From Aridibaculum aurantiacum (lineage in GTDB: Bacteria; Bacteroidota; Bacteroidia; Chitinophagales; Chitinophagaceae): a DNA stretch of 64,000 nt. Position 1 is the stretch's first letter, and the number at the start of each line of letters is the position of its first letter. The notes beneath the pieces were generated by a model that saw nothing but the letters and a program-made list of their open reading frames with translations, did not search any database and was not told the DNA's origin. Location of the stretch: the NCBI RefSeq assembly GCF_017355875.1, contig NZ_JAFEWC010000001.1, positions 248,001-312,000 on the forward strand. Direction: 5' to 3'. This document shows positions 8,561 through 16,710 of the stretch, in pieces. The translations under genes and the position numbers were made by a program.

Positions 8561-9306
8561 TATGCCGGAATTTCAATATTGTATTTTACGCCTTTTCCTG
8601 CTGCTGTATCTACATACACATCACCTTGCAAAATCTCTACTCTGCTCAATATGTTGCCCAGTCCATGGCCCACACTTCCTTTAGAAACACTTACCTGGTC
8701 AAAACCTTTTCCATTATCAGATATCTCCAGGATCACCATGTCCTGCTTCTTCGCTATTTGTATTTTCATGGTTGATCCACCAGAATGCTTGATAGCATTA
8801 TGAATGATCTCCTGCGCTATCCTGTACAGGTGAATCTCTTTGTCTTTATCTATCAAGAGATCACCAGTTGAACTGTTGTACTGGATAGAAAGTTTACCAG
8901 TCCGGTTTATATTATCAACGTATTCATTCAATGCAGTTACAAAACCTTTTCGCACCAGTGCTACGGGCATCAGGTTGTTAGAGATCTCCCTTATTCGCTG
9001 AAGAGAATTATCAAGATGTTTACTAGCTTTTTCTATTAGTTCTTCATCTTCGTCAGAAACATCCACGCTGTTTATCTGCATTTTAACTGCAGAAAGCACC
9101 GGCCCCAGTTCATCGTGTAGGTCTGAAGCCATACGTTTCCGTTCGCGCTCAAGAGTAATAATTTCTGCTTGTATCTTTTCTTTATGCAACTGCAGGTTGC
9201 GCCTTTGGTGCCTGATCAGGGAGATGATGAAGAAGCTGATTATGACGCCAACAATGACTGCAGCAATCAATAGGGTAAGATAAATTTTAGCCTCTTTTGG
9301 ATCCAT
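8560..9306 (-). CDS. Sensor histidine kinase, HisKA_3 (NarX/DegS) type
   Basis: 248 residues: one transmembrane helix at about residues 9-30, a short coiled linker (LQLHKEKIQAEIITLERERKR), the dimerisation/phosphoacceptor motif RMASDLHDELGPVL (His near residue 65), and a HATPase_c domain with NAIKHSGG (N box), DNGKGFD and GHGLGNI. There is no recognisable extracytoplasmic sensor, so it may take its signal from the overlapping polytopic protein upstream. It pairs with the NarL-type regulator. Confidence 0.93.
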   Translation of the reverse strand: MDPKEAKIYLTLLIAAVIVGVIISFFIISLIRHQRRNLQLHKEKIQAEIITLERERKRMASDLHDELGPVLSAVKMQINSVDVSDEDEELIEKASKHLDNSLQRIREISNNLMPVALVRKGFVTALNEYVDNINRTGKLSIQYNSSTGDLLIDKDKEIHLYRIAQEIIHNAIKHSGGSTMKIQIAKKQDMVILEISDNGKGFDQVSVSKGSVGHGLGNILSRVEILQGDVYVDTAAGKGVKYNIEIPA

Positions 9307-9920
9307 AGAACCGCAATAGTATAAAGAATATTACATAGTAAGTTCACAAATTGCAGAATGTGAAAGAGCCGCCCATAAAAGGTTTTACTAAGACCAGCAT
9401 CAGAGACAAAGAAGACTTCTATGATTGCTTTGTAGGTGAAGAAGATGACAAAAGAAAGGCAGATTAAGAAGGAAGCATTTTTTAAAATGGTGCTTCTTTC
9501 GCGCACAATAACAAAATTCATTTGGTGTAGAGAAAGAAATACAATGATAAAAGAATAAGCAAACCTGTAAATGCTATTGGATGTATAAATGTTGCTGAGT
9601 AGGAAGTTGTCGGTTACCCATGTGCCGATAAAGACAAGTAATAAGGTTTGAAAATTTATGATCTTACCCTGCAGCCTACCCCAGTTTTTAAACAGCCACA
9701 ATATCAGCAGTCCTTCCAGTAGCACATATACATTTCCGTTCAATCCATTGTTGCCAGTAAATTTTACAAAAACCAGGGTCAGCAATTCGTTGAATATACC
9801 AAGCCACAATACAACAAGGAATGGATAAAACGAAGGATGCGTTTTTTTAAAATGAAAAACAGCCGCTATAGCCGGCAAAAAAGACGACATCCAGCTTGCA
9901 TGGTGTAAGAGCTGTAGCAT
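9267..9920 (-). CDS. Polytopic membrane protein upstream of kinase, hypothetical
   Basis: 217 residues with about six to seven hydrophobic helices (for example FYPFLVVLWLGIFNELLTLV, VLLEGLLILWLF, TLLLVFIGTWVTDNFLL, FAYSFIIVFLSL, SFLICLSFVIFFTY, LLCNILYTIAVLWI). The 3' end overlaps the kinase gene by 40 bases in another frame, so it is part of the same transcript and probably translationally coupled. A role as membrane signal-input partner for the kinase, which lacks its own sensor domain, is my inference. I do not recognise a named family. Confidence 0.75.
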   Translation of the reverse strand: MLQLLHHASWMSSFLPAIAAVFHFKKTHPSFYPFLVVLWLGIFNELLTLVFVKFTGNNGLNGNVYVLLEGLLILWLFKNWGRLQGKIINFQTLLLVFIGTWVTDNFLLSNIYTSNSIYRFAYSFIIVFLSLHQMNFVIVRERSTILKNASFLICLSFVIFFTYKAIIEVFFVSDAGLSKTFYGRLFHILQFVNLLCNILYTIAVLWIQKRLKFILPY

Positions 9921-9932
9921 TTGCGATTAGGC

Positions 9933-10304
9933 TTACCTATTTAAAGGTGAAGGTGATGGACAATTGATCGGGCATCTTTGTGCATCTTCCAGCAGTTCAC
10001 CATTATTTTCAGCATCGCCACCTTGTAAAACAGCTGCCGGAAGCATGTCGTTACCATCAGCATCTACACCTACTAAAATGGCATGTACTGACAGATCCTG
10101 CTGCATGCCATAATAGATACGCAGGCTCTCACAGCCTGCTTGCGACAATAGGGCTTCCACTGATTTCTTATCAAATGTTTCGCATAGCGGAAGTAAAGCT
10201 TCTTTCCTGTATTGCTCTTGTAAAATATTATCCTTTTGCTGCCTGTACGTTTGAGTCATGGCAATAGCTTGTTCAAAAGGAATAAGGTGGGGCATAGCGG
10301 GCAT
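9933..10304 (-). CDS. Conserved-looking hypothetical protein
   Basis: 123 residues, soluble, no signal peptide. The N-terminal half is helical and charged (QTYRQQKDNILQEQYRKEAL), the middle reads as a small alpha/beta domain (SLRIYYGMQQDLSVHAILVG, then VDADGNDMLP), and the tail ends in a Cys-rich GGDAENNGELLEDAQRCPINCP. Similar arrangements occur in Bacteroidota hypothetical proteins, but I cannot name a domain. It lies 12 bases upstream of the polytopic membrane protein on the same strand, so it is likely the first gene of the kinase/regulator transcript. Confidence 0.55.
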   Translation of the reverse strand: MPAMPHLIPFEQAIAMTQTYRQQKDNILQEQYRKEALLPLCETFDKKSVEALLSQAGCESLRIYYGMQQDLSVHAILVGVDADGNDMLPAAVLQGGDAENNGELLEDAQRCPINCPSPSPLNR

Positions 10305-10458
10305 AAGGTTGGGCAGTTAGTCTGCAATATTAAGTGGAGTTATCGAACTAAACCAGCGGGATATTTCGCGATGTTGTGCGTAATAAGCGACAAAAAATTG
10401 CGGAAAATCACGCAGCAGATTGCGTAAGAGTGCTACCATTAGTTGCTACAGGTCACCC

Positions 10459-10466
10459 TACCTTTG
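10459..10466 (+). promoter_or_regulatory. Bacteroidota -7 promoter element, perfect match
   Basis: TACCTTTG matches the Bacteroidota primary sigma factor -7 consensus TAnnTTTG exactly. It lies in a non-coding gap and would start transcription near 10472, just ahead of two strong hairpins. A TTG lies upstream at 10443-10445 but is closer than the usual -33 spacing. Confidence 0.5.
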
Positions 10467-10471
10467 TTTTC

Positions 10472-10572
10472 ACAACAAGTCGTTCAGCAACCAAAACTCG
10501 TTCGGCAAATTTTTAATGGGGGTTAAAAGTATTTGCCGTTGATGCTCCTTCTCGAGAGGAGCATCTTTTTTT
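10472..10572 (+). ncRNA. Candidate small RNA ending in an intrinsic terminator
   Basis: About 100 nt lie between a perfect -7 element (10459-10466) and a strong terminator. Inside is a 14-bp hairpin: CGGCAAATTTTTAA (10503-10516), loop TGGGGG, then TTAAAA and ATTTGCCG (10523-10538) with a 2-nt GT bulge. It is followed immediately by the terminator stem GATGCTCCT/AGGAGCATC (10541-10549 and 10557-10565) and seven T. No frame of useful length is present. It could be a free regulatory RNA, or an attenuated leader for the response regulator whose ATG lies 140 bases further on. The class is not one I recognise. The 5' end is inferred. Confidence 0.55.
10541..10572 (+). terminator. Rho-independent terminator
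   Basis: A perfect 9-bp stem GATGCTCCT/AGGAGCATC with a 7-nt loop is followed by TTTTTTT. It ends the candidate small RNA on the plus strand. The gap from 10305 to 10712 contains no gene on either strand apart from this unit. Confidence 0.85.
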
Positions 10573-10712
10573 ATCCACCTTTTCCAGGTAATCCATTTTA
10601 AATGATGCTTTTTACTACCGTTGCTAAAAAACATTTGAAATACCCTTTGCCTTTGCTTTCACTAATGCACTTTTTCTAATATCTTGCAAATAACCTAAGA
10701 ACCCTTGCTATC

Positions 10713-11153
10713 ATGACAACAACCTTTAAATACCTGCGGATACTTGTTGCCGACGATGATGTAGAAGATGTGCAACTAGTAAAAGAATCTCTCCTGGAGA
10801 ACCAGGTAAAAGCCGATGTGAATGAGGTGGATAACGGCCAGGCATTGCTGGAAACTCTTCGAAGCACAACTTCAAATAACAAAGCAAAGCTGAAACCGCA
10901 CCTGATCATAATGGATATCAACATGCCACGGAAAAACGGATTTGAGACATTAAAGGAGTTGAAAGCAGATGAGGATCTTAGGTCTATCCCGGTTGTCATT
11001 TTTACCACTTCTAAAGCTGCTGGCGATATCAAACTTGCTTACGAGCTTGGGGCAAATTGTTTTATTACCAAGCCACAAACTGCTACTGAATGGCACAATA
11101 CGATAGGCAAGCTGGGACGCTTTTGGACTGAATGTGCCAGCTTAACTCCCTAA
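10713..11153 (+). CDS. CheY-like single-domain response regulator (Rcp1 type)
   Basis: 146 residues, one receiver domain and no output domain. Key residues: the acidic triplet VADDDVEDV, the phosphoacceptor Asp in LIIMDINMPRKNG (about residue 68), Thr in VVIFTTSKA, and Lys in CFITKPQ. The N-terminal insertion and long alpha2-beta3 loop resemble regulators paired with phytochrome- or PAS-type kinases (Rcp1-like). The multi-PAS histidine kinase starts 78 bases downstream on the same strand, so it is the likely phosphodonor. Confidence 0.92.
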   Translation: MTTTFKYLRILVADDDVEDVQLVKESLLENQVKADVNEVDNGQALLETLRSTTSNNKAKLKPHLIIMDINMPRKNGFETLKELKADEDLRSIPVVIFTTSKAAGDIKLAYELGANCFITKPQTATEWHNTIGKLGRFWTECASLTP

Positions 11154-11231
11154 GTTTATTTGTTGTAAAGGATGCGGTGAGTGATATTTATATAATTCAC
11201 AAATTTGAATTTTGTATCATAATAGTTCCGT

Positions 11232-13565
11232 ATGCTTCAAAAGCAAGCCAGTCAAAAGCCATTAGCAAAAAAGTTACACCTCCTTCAAACTTCGCAAACT
11301 GTAACGCTGGTTGGTAGTTTTGAACTCGACCTTCTTTCGCATGAGTTACTATGGACTGATGCCATGTTCATGGTGCATGGTCTTGCTGTAACAGAAAATA
11401 ATAAGATCTCGCTGGCGGATGCGCTGGAAATGGTAGACCCGGTAGATAAGCAGCGGGTTCATCAGTATTTACAAGATGGCACCTTCCAGGAAACTGTTGA
11501 ATTTGATTTTAGTATCTATACTCCTGCTAAAGAAAAGAAATGCTTGCACGCCTGGTGCACAAACCTGATTGATGAAGATGGTCACCCAGTGAAAAGGGGA
11601 AGCTTCCAGGATGTAACACGGCAGCGCATATTGGAGCTAGAACTGCAGGCAGCCAATGAAGAGCTGAAGATAAAAGCTGAAATAAGTGAGCACGCTGAGG
11701 TTATTGCTAACACAGGTAGTTATGAGTGGAATTTCCACACCAACCAAATGAAGTATTCGGACAATCTATACCGGATACTTGGAGTAAATCCCGGCGAGAT
11801 TGAACCTTCACTTGAGTTCTTTTTAGGAGTGGTACATCCTGGCGATCGCCAGTTTATCCAGGATCAAATAAATGCCAGGAGAGCTACAGGAACTATCCTC
11901 ACCAGTAATTACAGGATACTGCTGCCAAATGGTAAAACAAGGTATATCAACAGCAGGCACCATAAGATTACCAATAGTAAAGGTGATGATATACTAATTG
12001 GTACTGTGCGGGATATTACCGACGAACAAAATGTACTTCAGCAACTAAAAGAAAGAACGCTGCTATCGGAGTGTATCAGTGAGAACAACATAGACATGAT
12101 AGCTGCTTACGATACAGAGCTTCAGTTTATTTGGTGGAACAAGCAATGTGAGCTAAAGTATAATCTTCCGCGGAAACAGGTGTTAGGTAAAAAAGTTACT
12201 GAGGTATTTCCCTACGTAAAAGGAACAGAGATAGAAGCTTCTTTAGAGATGGCGTTGAAAGGCGAAAGTACCCACCTGAAAGATCGTAAGTACAATAATA
12301 TAGAAGGCTATTTTGAAAGTTATATCACACCGTTGAAGCAAGATAACATGCTGTACGGTGTACTTGTTATAACGCATGATCTTACAGAGATAAAAAAAGC
12401 TGCTCATACTATGGAGCAGCTAAACCGTGAGCTGCAGGAAAGATCATCATTTACTGAAACGCTTATTGATACCAGTGTGGACGCTATAGCGGCATACGAT
12501 AAGCAAATGCATATTGTAGCCTGGAACAAAACCAGTGAACAGCGTTTCAAGAAAATGAAAGAGGATGTACTGGGGAAGCATGTGCTGGAAGTGTTCCCTT
12601 ATTTAAAAGATGATCATAGGTACAACGACCTGCTTGAGGCGCTAAAGGGGAAGTCCTTCCGTTATCACAACCAATACTCAGCAGCCACCAACAGCCACTA
12701 CCAAAGTTACCTGCTACCACTGCAGGACGATAATCATGAAACATTCGCTGTTCTTTCTATCACGCATGATATCACAGAACTGAAGCAGGTAGCTGAAAAG
12801 CTGGATATGCTTAATAAATCGCTGGAAGAGAAGAACCAGGAGCTGGAAAAGTCGAATAACGAACTTGTGTCGTTTAGCTATGTAGCCAGCCACGACCTGC
12901 AAGAGCCCCTGCGAAAGATCCGCACTTTTAGCGAAAGGCTCATGGAAAAGGAGATGAACAACTTGTCTGACAGCGGCAAAGACTACCTGATGCGGATGGA
13001 GGGCGCAAGCAGGCGCATGCAAAACCTGATACACGATCTGCTTACGCTTTCGAGAACCAATACTTCTCCCAAAGATTTTGAGCTCCACGATCTTAACCTT
13101 GTACTGAAAGATGTACAGGCAAACCTGAAAGAGCTTATTGAAGAAACAGGAACCATCATCACATCAGAAGCTCTTCCACAGGCCAAAATTATCCGCGTAC
13201 AGTTTAAACAAATGCTTGAAAACCTGCTGCTCAACTCTATTAAGTACCGCAAGGCAGGTGAACAACCACAGATTGCAATTTCTTATAAAGAAGTGCCTGC
13301 TTCCGCGGTTCCACTAGCTCATTATCAAAACAATAATTCTTTCTTCTGTATTTCAGTAAAAGATAACGGCATTGGCTTCGAGCAAGAATATGCAGAAAAG
13401 ATATTTGAAGTTTTCCAGCGGCTGCACGGAAAGCACGAATATTCTGGTACGGGAATAGGGCTGGCCATTTGCAGAAAAACCATGCAAAATCACAATGGTT
13501 TCATTTCGGCAGTCGGTGAGCCTGGTATAGGAGCTACATTTAATATCTTTCTTCCCGCAGATTAA
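11232..13565 (+). CDS. Multi-PAS cytoplasmic sensor histidine kinase
   Basis: 777 residues, no transmembrane helix. Four PAS/PAC units are visible: about residues 25-145 (GSFELDLLSHELLWT), 150-275 (GSYEWNFHTNQMKYSDNLYRILG), 285-400 (DMIAAYDTELQFIWWN) and 405-520 (DAIAAYDKQMHIVAWN); the last two are clear duplicates of one another. HisKA follows (SYVASHDLQEPLRK, His near residue 558), then HATPase_c (NLLLNSIKYRK, DNGIGFE, GTGIGLAIC). It likely senses a cytoplasmic or redox/ligand signal through PAS domains and phosphorylates the CheY-like regulator just upstream. The cofactor cannot be inferred. Confidence 0.93.
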   Translation: MLQKQASQKPLAKKLHLLQTSQTVTLVGSFELDLLSHELLWTDAMFMVHGLAVTENNKISLADALEMVDPVDKQRVHQYLQDGTFQETVEFDFSIYTPAKEKKCLHAWCTNLIDEDGHPVKRGSFQDVTRQRILELELQAANEELKIKAEISEHAEVIANTGSYEWNFHTNQMKYSDNLYRILGVNPGEIEPSLEFFLGVVHPGDRQFIQDQINARRATGTILTSNYRILLPNGKTRYINSRHHKITNSKGDDILIGTVRDITDEQNVLQQLKERTLLSECISENNIDMIAAYDTELQFIWWNKQCELKYNLPRKQVLGKKVTEVFPYVKGTEIEASLEMALKGESTHLKDRKYNNIEGYFESYITPLKQDNMLYGVLVITHDLTEIKKAAHTMEQLNRELQERSSFTETLIDTSVDAIAAYDKQMHIVAWNKTSEQRFKKMKEDVLGKHVLEVFPYLKDDHRYNDLLEALKGKSFRYHNQYSAATNSHYQSYLLPLQDDNHETFAVLSITHDITELKQVAEKLDMLNKSLEEKNQELEKSNNELVSFSYVASHDLQEPLRKIRTFSERLMEKEMNNLSDSGKDYLMRMEGASRRMQNLIHDLLTLSRTNTSPKDFELHDLNLVLKDVQANLKELIEETGTIITSEALPQAKIIRVQFKQMLENLLLNSIKYRKAGEQPQIAISYKEVPASAVPLAHYQNNNSFFCISVKDNGIGFEQEYAEKIFEVFQRLHGKHEYSGTGIGLAICRKTMQNHNGFISAVGEPGIGATFNIFLPAD

Positions 13566-13655
13566 CAGACCATTTCTTTCGATACGCACATTTGCCTAAT
13601 TGGTGGCATGTTTTTTTACCTTATATATCATTATAAACTATAAAAACAAAATGCT

Positions 13656-13967
13656 ATGGCAGATATAAATGAAGAGAACCAAGGTGTAAATGAAGACCTG
13701 GGTCAAACAGAAATGGATCAGCAACAGCAAAGTAGTAGCGAAGGCAACAACGCAAACCAGGATGATTCTGATGAAGGAAAATCAGATGCGGCACAGGCTA
13801 ATGCAGCTCGTCATGCTGCTGGCGAAGAAAGAAGGACATCCGCACTGCGTTATGCTGATAGAAACCGCAGCTCTACTACCCGTTCAAACGAAGCATCCGA
13901 TAGACTGGATACCGGTAGTGGTGGACTAGGAGCAGGTGGCGGTCATAGCGCTGGCGAGATCATGTAA
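13656..13967 (+). CDS. Small acidic, low-complexity hydrophilic protein
   Basis: 103 residues, rich in Asp, Glu, Gln, Asn, Ser and Ala with no hydrophobic core. The C-terminus is Gly-rich (TGSGGLGAGGGHSAGEIM). Predicted to be intrinsically disordered. It has a normal ATG start and stop and its own intergenic spacing. The function is unknown; such proteins in Chitinophagaceae are often called hypothetical. Compare the acidic protein at 17885-18244, which brackets the polyketide cluster on the other side. Confidence 0.55.
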   Translation: MADINEENQGVNEDLGQTEMDQQQQSSSEGNNANQDDSDEGKSDAAQANAARHAAGEERRTSALRYADRNRSSTTRSNEASDRLDTGSGGLGAGGGHSAGEIM

Positions 13968-14076
13968 CCATATCTATCTCTGGTTTAGTAACCAGTAGAA
14001 AAAATAATCATAACAGTTTATAAGATGTTATGGTTATTTTTATTAATAACGCTCCTGATAATTAACCCAATACTAT

Positions 14077-14940
14077 TTGTTATCCCGTTCCACCATACAA
14101 CTACTGCGTATTCCATTTTCTTATTTCCTGATGCCAGTTTACTGGTTTGCTTTAAGTTTTGCTGGTAGCATCAATATCTGGAAAGCCATCCTTGTATTCA
14201 TCATTCTTCACTTGCTGCTATACCCGTCCAGCAATGGGTACAACAGCTACATGGATAAAGATGAGACGAGTATTGGAGGATTAGCAAATCCATTGCAACC
14301 AACGCGGCAGTTGTTTGTTGTTACCATTAGTATGGATGTGCTGGCGGTGCTGCTATCATGCTTTGTCTCCTTATACTTTGCAATTGGTGTAATTTTTTAT
14401 ATCACCTGCTCTAGGTTGTATAGTTACAGGGGAGTGCGTCTGAAGCAATATCCTGTAATAGGATATTTAACAGTTATTGCCAACCAGGGTGCACTTGTGT
14501 TTTGGCTTGTGTGGCATGGAGTACAGCCGGAAGTTACTGCAAGTATTCCCTGGCAAGGATTGGTAGCAGCTTCCTTTTTAATAGGAGGTTTTTACCCCAT
14601 AACACAGGTATACCAGCATGAAGCAGATGCAAAAGATGGAGTGATAACAATCAGTATGAAACTAGGCAAACCAGGAACATTCATTTTTTGCGGAGCAATG
14701 TACCTGGTAGCATTTTTCATTTTGTTCCTGTACTTCAGGCAGCACGAAATGATGAACATGTTCCTGGTGATGAACCTCTTTTTTCTGCCGGTCATTATTT
14801 ACTTTCTATGGTGGATGATGCAGGTGTGGAAGCAACCCGAAAACGCCTCTTTTAAAAAAACAATGAATATGAACTGGCTGGCCAGCACATGTACCAGCCT
14901 TGCATTTATCACAATTATCTTTTTACAGCATCGTGGCTAA
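14077..14940 (+). CDS. UbiA-family prenyltransferase
   Basis: 287 residues with about eight membrane helices. The first Asp-rich prenyl-diphosphate site reads NGYNSYMDKDETS (residues 53-65); the second is YQHEADAKDGVITI near residue 183. UbiA enzymes attach prenyl groups to aromatic or other acceptors in the membrane. The first codon is TTG: an in-frame stop lies just upstream and the next ATG (residue 19) would remove the conserved LLRIPFSYF entry helix. The gene overlaps the type III polyketide synthase gene, so its acceptor is plausibly the polyketide product. Classical UbiA/MenA roles are alternatives. Confidence 0.85.
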   Translation: MLSRSTIQLLRIPFSYFLMPVYWFALSFAGSINIWKAILVFIILHLLLYPSSNGYNSYMDKDETSIGGLANPLQPTRQLFVVTISMDVLAVLLSCFVSLYFAIGVIFYITCSRLYSYRGVRLKQYPVIGYLTVIANQGALVFWLVWHGVQPEVTASIPWQGLVAASFLIGGFYPITQVYQHEADAKDGVITISMKLGKPGTFIFCGAMYLVAFFILFLYFRQHEMMNMFLVMNLFFLPVIIYFLWWMMQVWKQPENASFKKTMNMNWLASTCTSLAFITIIFLQHRG

Positions 14941-16015
14941 TATCATTTCAATACAAACAGCTGTTCCTGCACATTGTCACCACCAGGGGAATATTATGCA
15001 GTTCATGCAAAAGGCGTTTCAGCTGGATGCTGTGGAGTCGCGGAAGCTGGCGTATCTATACAGGCACAGCGATATCGCTCAACGTCATTCAGTTTTGGAA
15101 GATTTTGGAGATACAGATGGCGAAGGCGCATTTGTTTCTGCAAGTCACCAGGAGCCTCCATCGCTGGAGGAGCGCATGCAACTGTATGCTAAGCATGCGC
15201 TGCCACTTTCTATTGAAGCGGCTAATAAATGCATTGATGGTTACGTGGAGCCTCAGGAGTTAACGCACCTTATTTCGGTAAGTTGTACGGGTATGAGTGC
15301 GCCCGGGTTAGATCTTCAGCTTACAGAAGCAATGCAGCTATCGCCAAACATATTTCGTACATCCGTGAATTTTATGGGCTGTTATGCTGCCATTCACGCG
15401 CTGAAGATGGCTAAGATGATTTGTGACACAACACCCAATGCAAATGTTTTAATTGTGTGCACTGAATTGTGCACCATTCATTTTCAGCAGAATTATACGC
15501 TCGACAATGCCGCCAGCAGCCTGCTGTTTGCAGATGGATGTGCAGCTGTGCTTATTTCAAATTGTATCGAAAAGGAAAACCCTTTGCAGCTGAAGCACTT
15601 CTTTTCTGAAGTGGCTTACAAGGGTAAATGTGATATGACATGGGAGTTGGGCAGGCACGGCTTCCTGATGACTCTAAGTGCATTTATCCCGCAACTTATA
15701 CAGGAAGATATAGCCCTGCTTGTACAAAATGCCCTGAAGAAGAACAACCTCTGCAACGACGATATCACGCACTGGTGTATACACCCTGGCGGAAAAAAGA
15801 TATTGGACGTGATACAAGACCAGCTAAACCTGAAGAATGAGGACCTGTATTACTCAAGGAAGGTGCTGTCGGAATACGGTAACATGTCTTCACCCACCAT
15901 ACTTTTTGTGCTCAAAGAAATTTTGGAAAGTAATCCCACAGGTGAAATGAACATGTTTGGTTTAGCCTTTGGCCCGGGCCTAACAATGGAAACTTTTATA
16001 GCAGGCAGAGCATGA
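14933..16015 (+). CDS. Type III polyketide synthase (chalcone/stilbene synthase family)
   Basis: The chalcone-synthase fold is complete. With the GTG at 14933 as residue 1, catalytic Cys150 lies in NFMGCYAAIHALK, His284 in HWCIHPGGKKIL and Asn317 in SEYGNMSSPT; the GFGPG-type loop is AFGPGLTME. These homodimers extend an acyl-CoA starter with malonyl-CoA and cyclise it to resorcinols, pyrones or similar. The GTG, with the family-like start ANIISIQTAVP, overlaps the UbiA stop by 8 bases; an ATG at 14900 in the same frame is an alternative. The stop overlaps the methyltransferase start (ATGA). Starter unit and product are unknown. Confidence 0.92.
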   Translation: MANIISIQTAVPAHCHHQGNIMQFMQKAFQLDAVESRKLAYLYRHSDIAQRHSVLEDFGDTDGEGAFVSASHQEPPSLEERMQLYAKHALPLSIEAANKCIDGYVEPQELTHLISVSCTGMSAPGLDLQLTEAMQLSPNIFRTSVNFMGCYAAIHALKMAKMICDTTPNANVLIVCTELCTIHFQQNYTLDNAASSLLFADGCAAVLISNCIEKENPLQLKHFFSEVAYKGKCDMTWELGRHGFLMTLSAFIPQLIQEDIALLVQNALKKNNLCNDDITHWCIHPGGKKILDVIQDQLNLKNEDLYYSRKVLSEYGNMSSPTILFVLKEILESNPTGEMNMFGLAFGPGLTMETFIAGRA

Positions 16016-16710
16016 GTTTTAGCAGCAGGTCGCCACTAAAAGAGCTTTTAGACGCAGATAATATTCCCTTTGCTGACATCAAGCAAAACATGAAAGAGCT
16101 CAATTTCATCAACACTTATTTAGGCGGGCATAGCATTACGATCAGCGGGTTTAAAAAGTTGGCAGCAGGTAAAAAACAGGTTTCTGTTTGCGAGATTGGG
16201 TGTGGCGGCGGTGACAACCTTATAGCTATTCAAAATTATGCACTTAAAAAAGGAGTGAATGTAAACTTGATCGGGATTGACTTGAAAGAAGAATGTATTG
16301 CTTATGCCCGTACCAGTGGACGACTTCCTGCTTCTGCGGAGTTGTTTGTTTCAGATTACAGATCAGTGAATTTTCAAGAAAAGCCAGACATCATTTTTTC
16401 AAGCTTGTTCTGTCACCACTTCAATGAAGGTGAGTTGCAGGAGCAGTTTGCATGGATGAGCAAGAACAGTCGCCTTGGTTTTTTTGTGAACGACCTGCAG
16501 CGGCATCCATTGGCTTATTATAGTATCAAGGGTTTAACTGCACTATTCTCGTCATCTTACCTTGTAAAACACGACGCACCCTTGAGTGTGCTTCGGGGCT
16601 TTAAAAAGAATGAGCTACTGCGGTTGTGCAAAAATGCCCAAACGTTACCAGTTCATTTAAAATGGCGTTGGGCCTTCAGGTATCTTTTGTGGTATAAACA
16701 TGCAGCATAA
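16012..16710 (+). CDS. Class I SAM-dependent methyltransferase of the polyketide cluster
   Basis: 232 residues. The SAM-binding motif I is CEIGCGGGDNL (residues 59-69), acidic motif II is LIGIDLKEE near residue 86, and the catalytic-side stretch is IIFSSLFCHHF near 125. The C-terminal third (SIKGLTALFSSSYLVKHDAP, then SVLRGFKKNEL) is typical of small-molecule methyltransferases next to aromatic polyketide genes. Four-base overlap with the synthase and 11-base overlap with the oxidoreductase show tight coupling. O- or C-methylation of the polyketide is inferred from context only. Confidence 0.88.
   Translation: MSFSSRSPLKELLDADNIPFADIKQNMKELNFINTYLGGHSITISGFKKLAAGKKQVSVCEIGCGGGDNLIAIQNYALKKGVNVNLIGIDLKEECIAYARTSGRLPASAELFVSDYRSVNFQEKPDIIFSSLFCHHFNEGELQEQFAWMSKNSRLGFFVNDLQRHPLAYYSIKGLTALFSSSYLVKHDAPLSVLRGFKKNELLRLCKNAQTLPVHLKWRWAFRYLLWYKHAA

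Noticed and set aside
14889-15263. 124-residue plus-strand frame across the UbiA/polyketide synthase junction
   Set aside because: Out of frame with both well-supported genes and without motifs.
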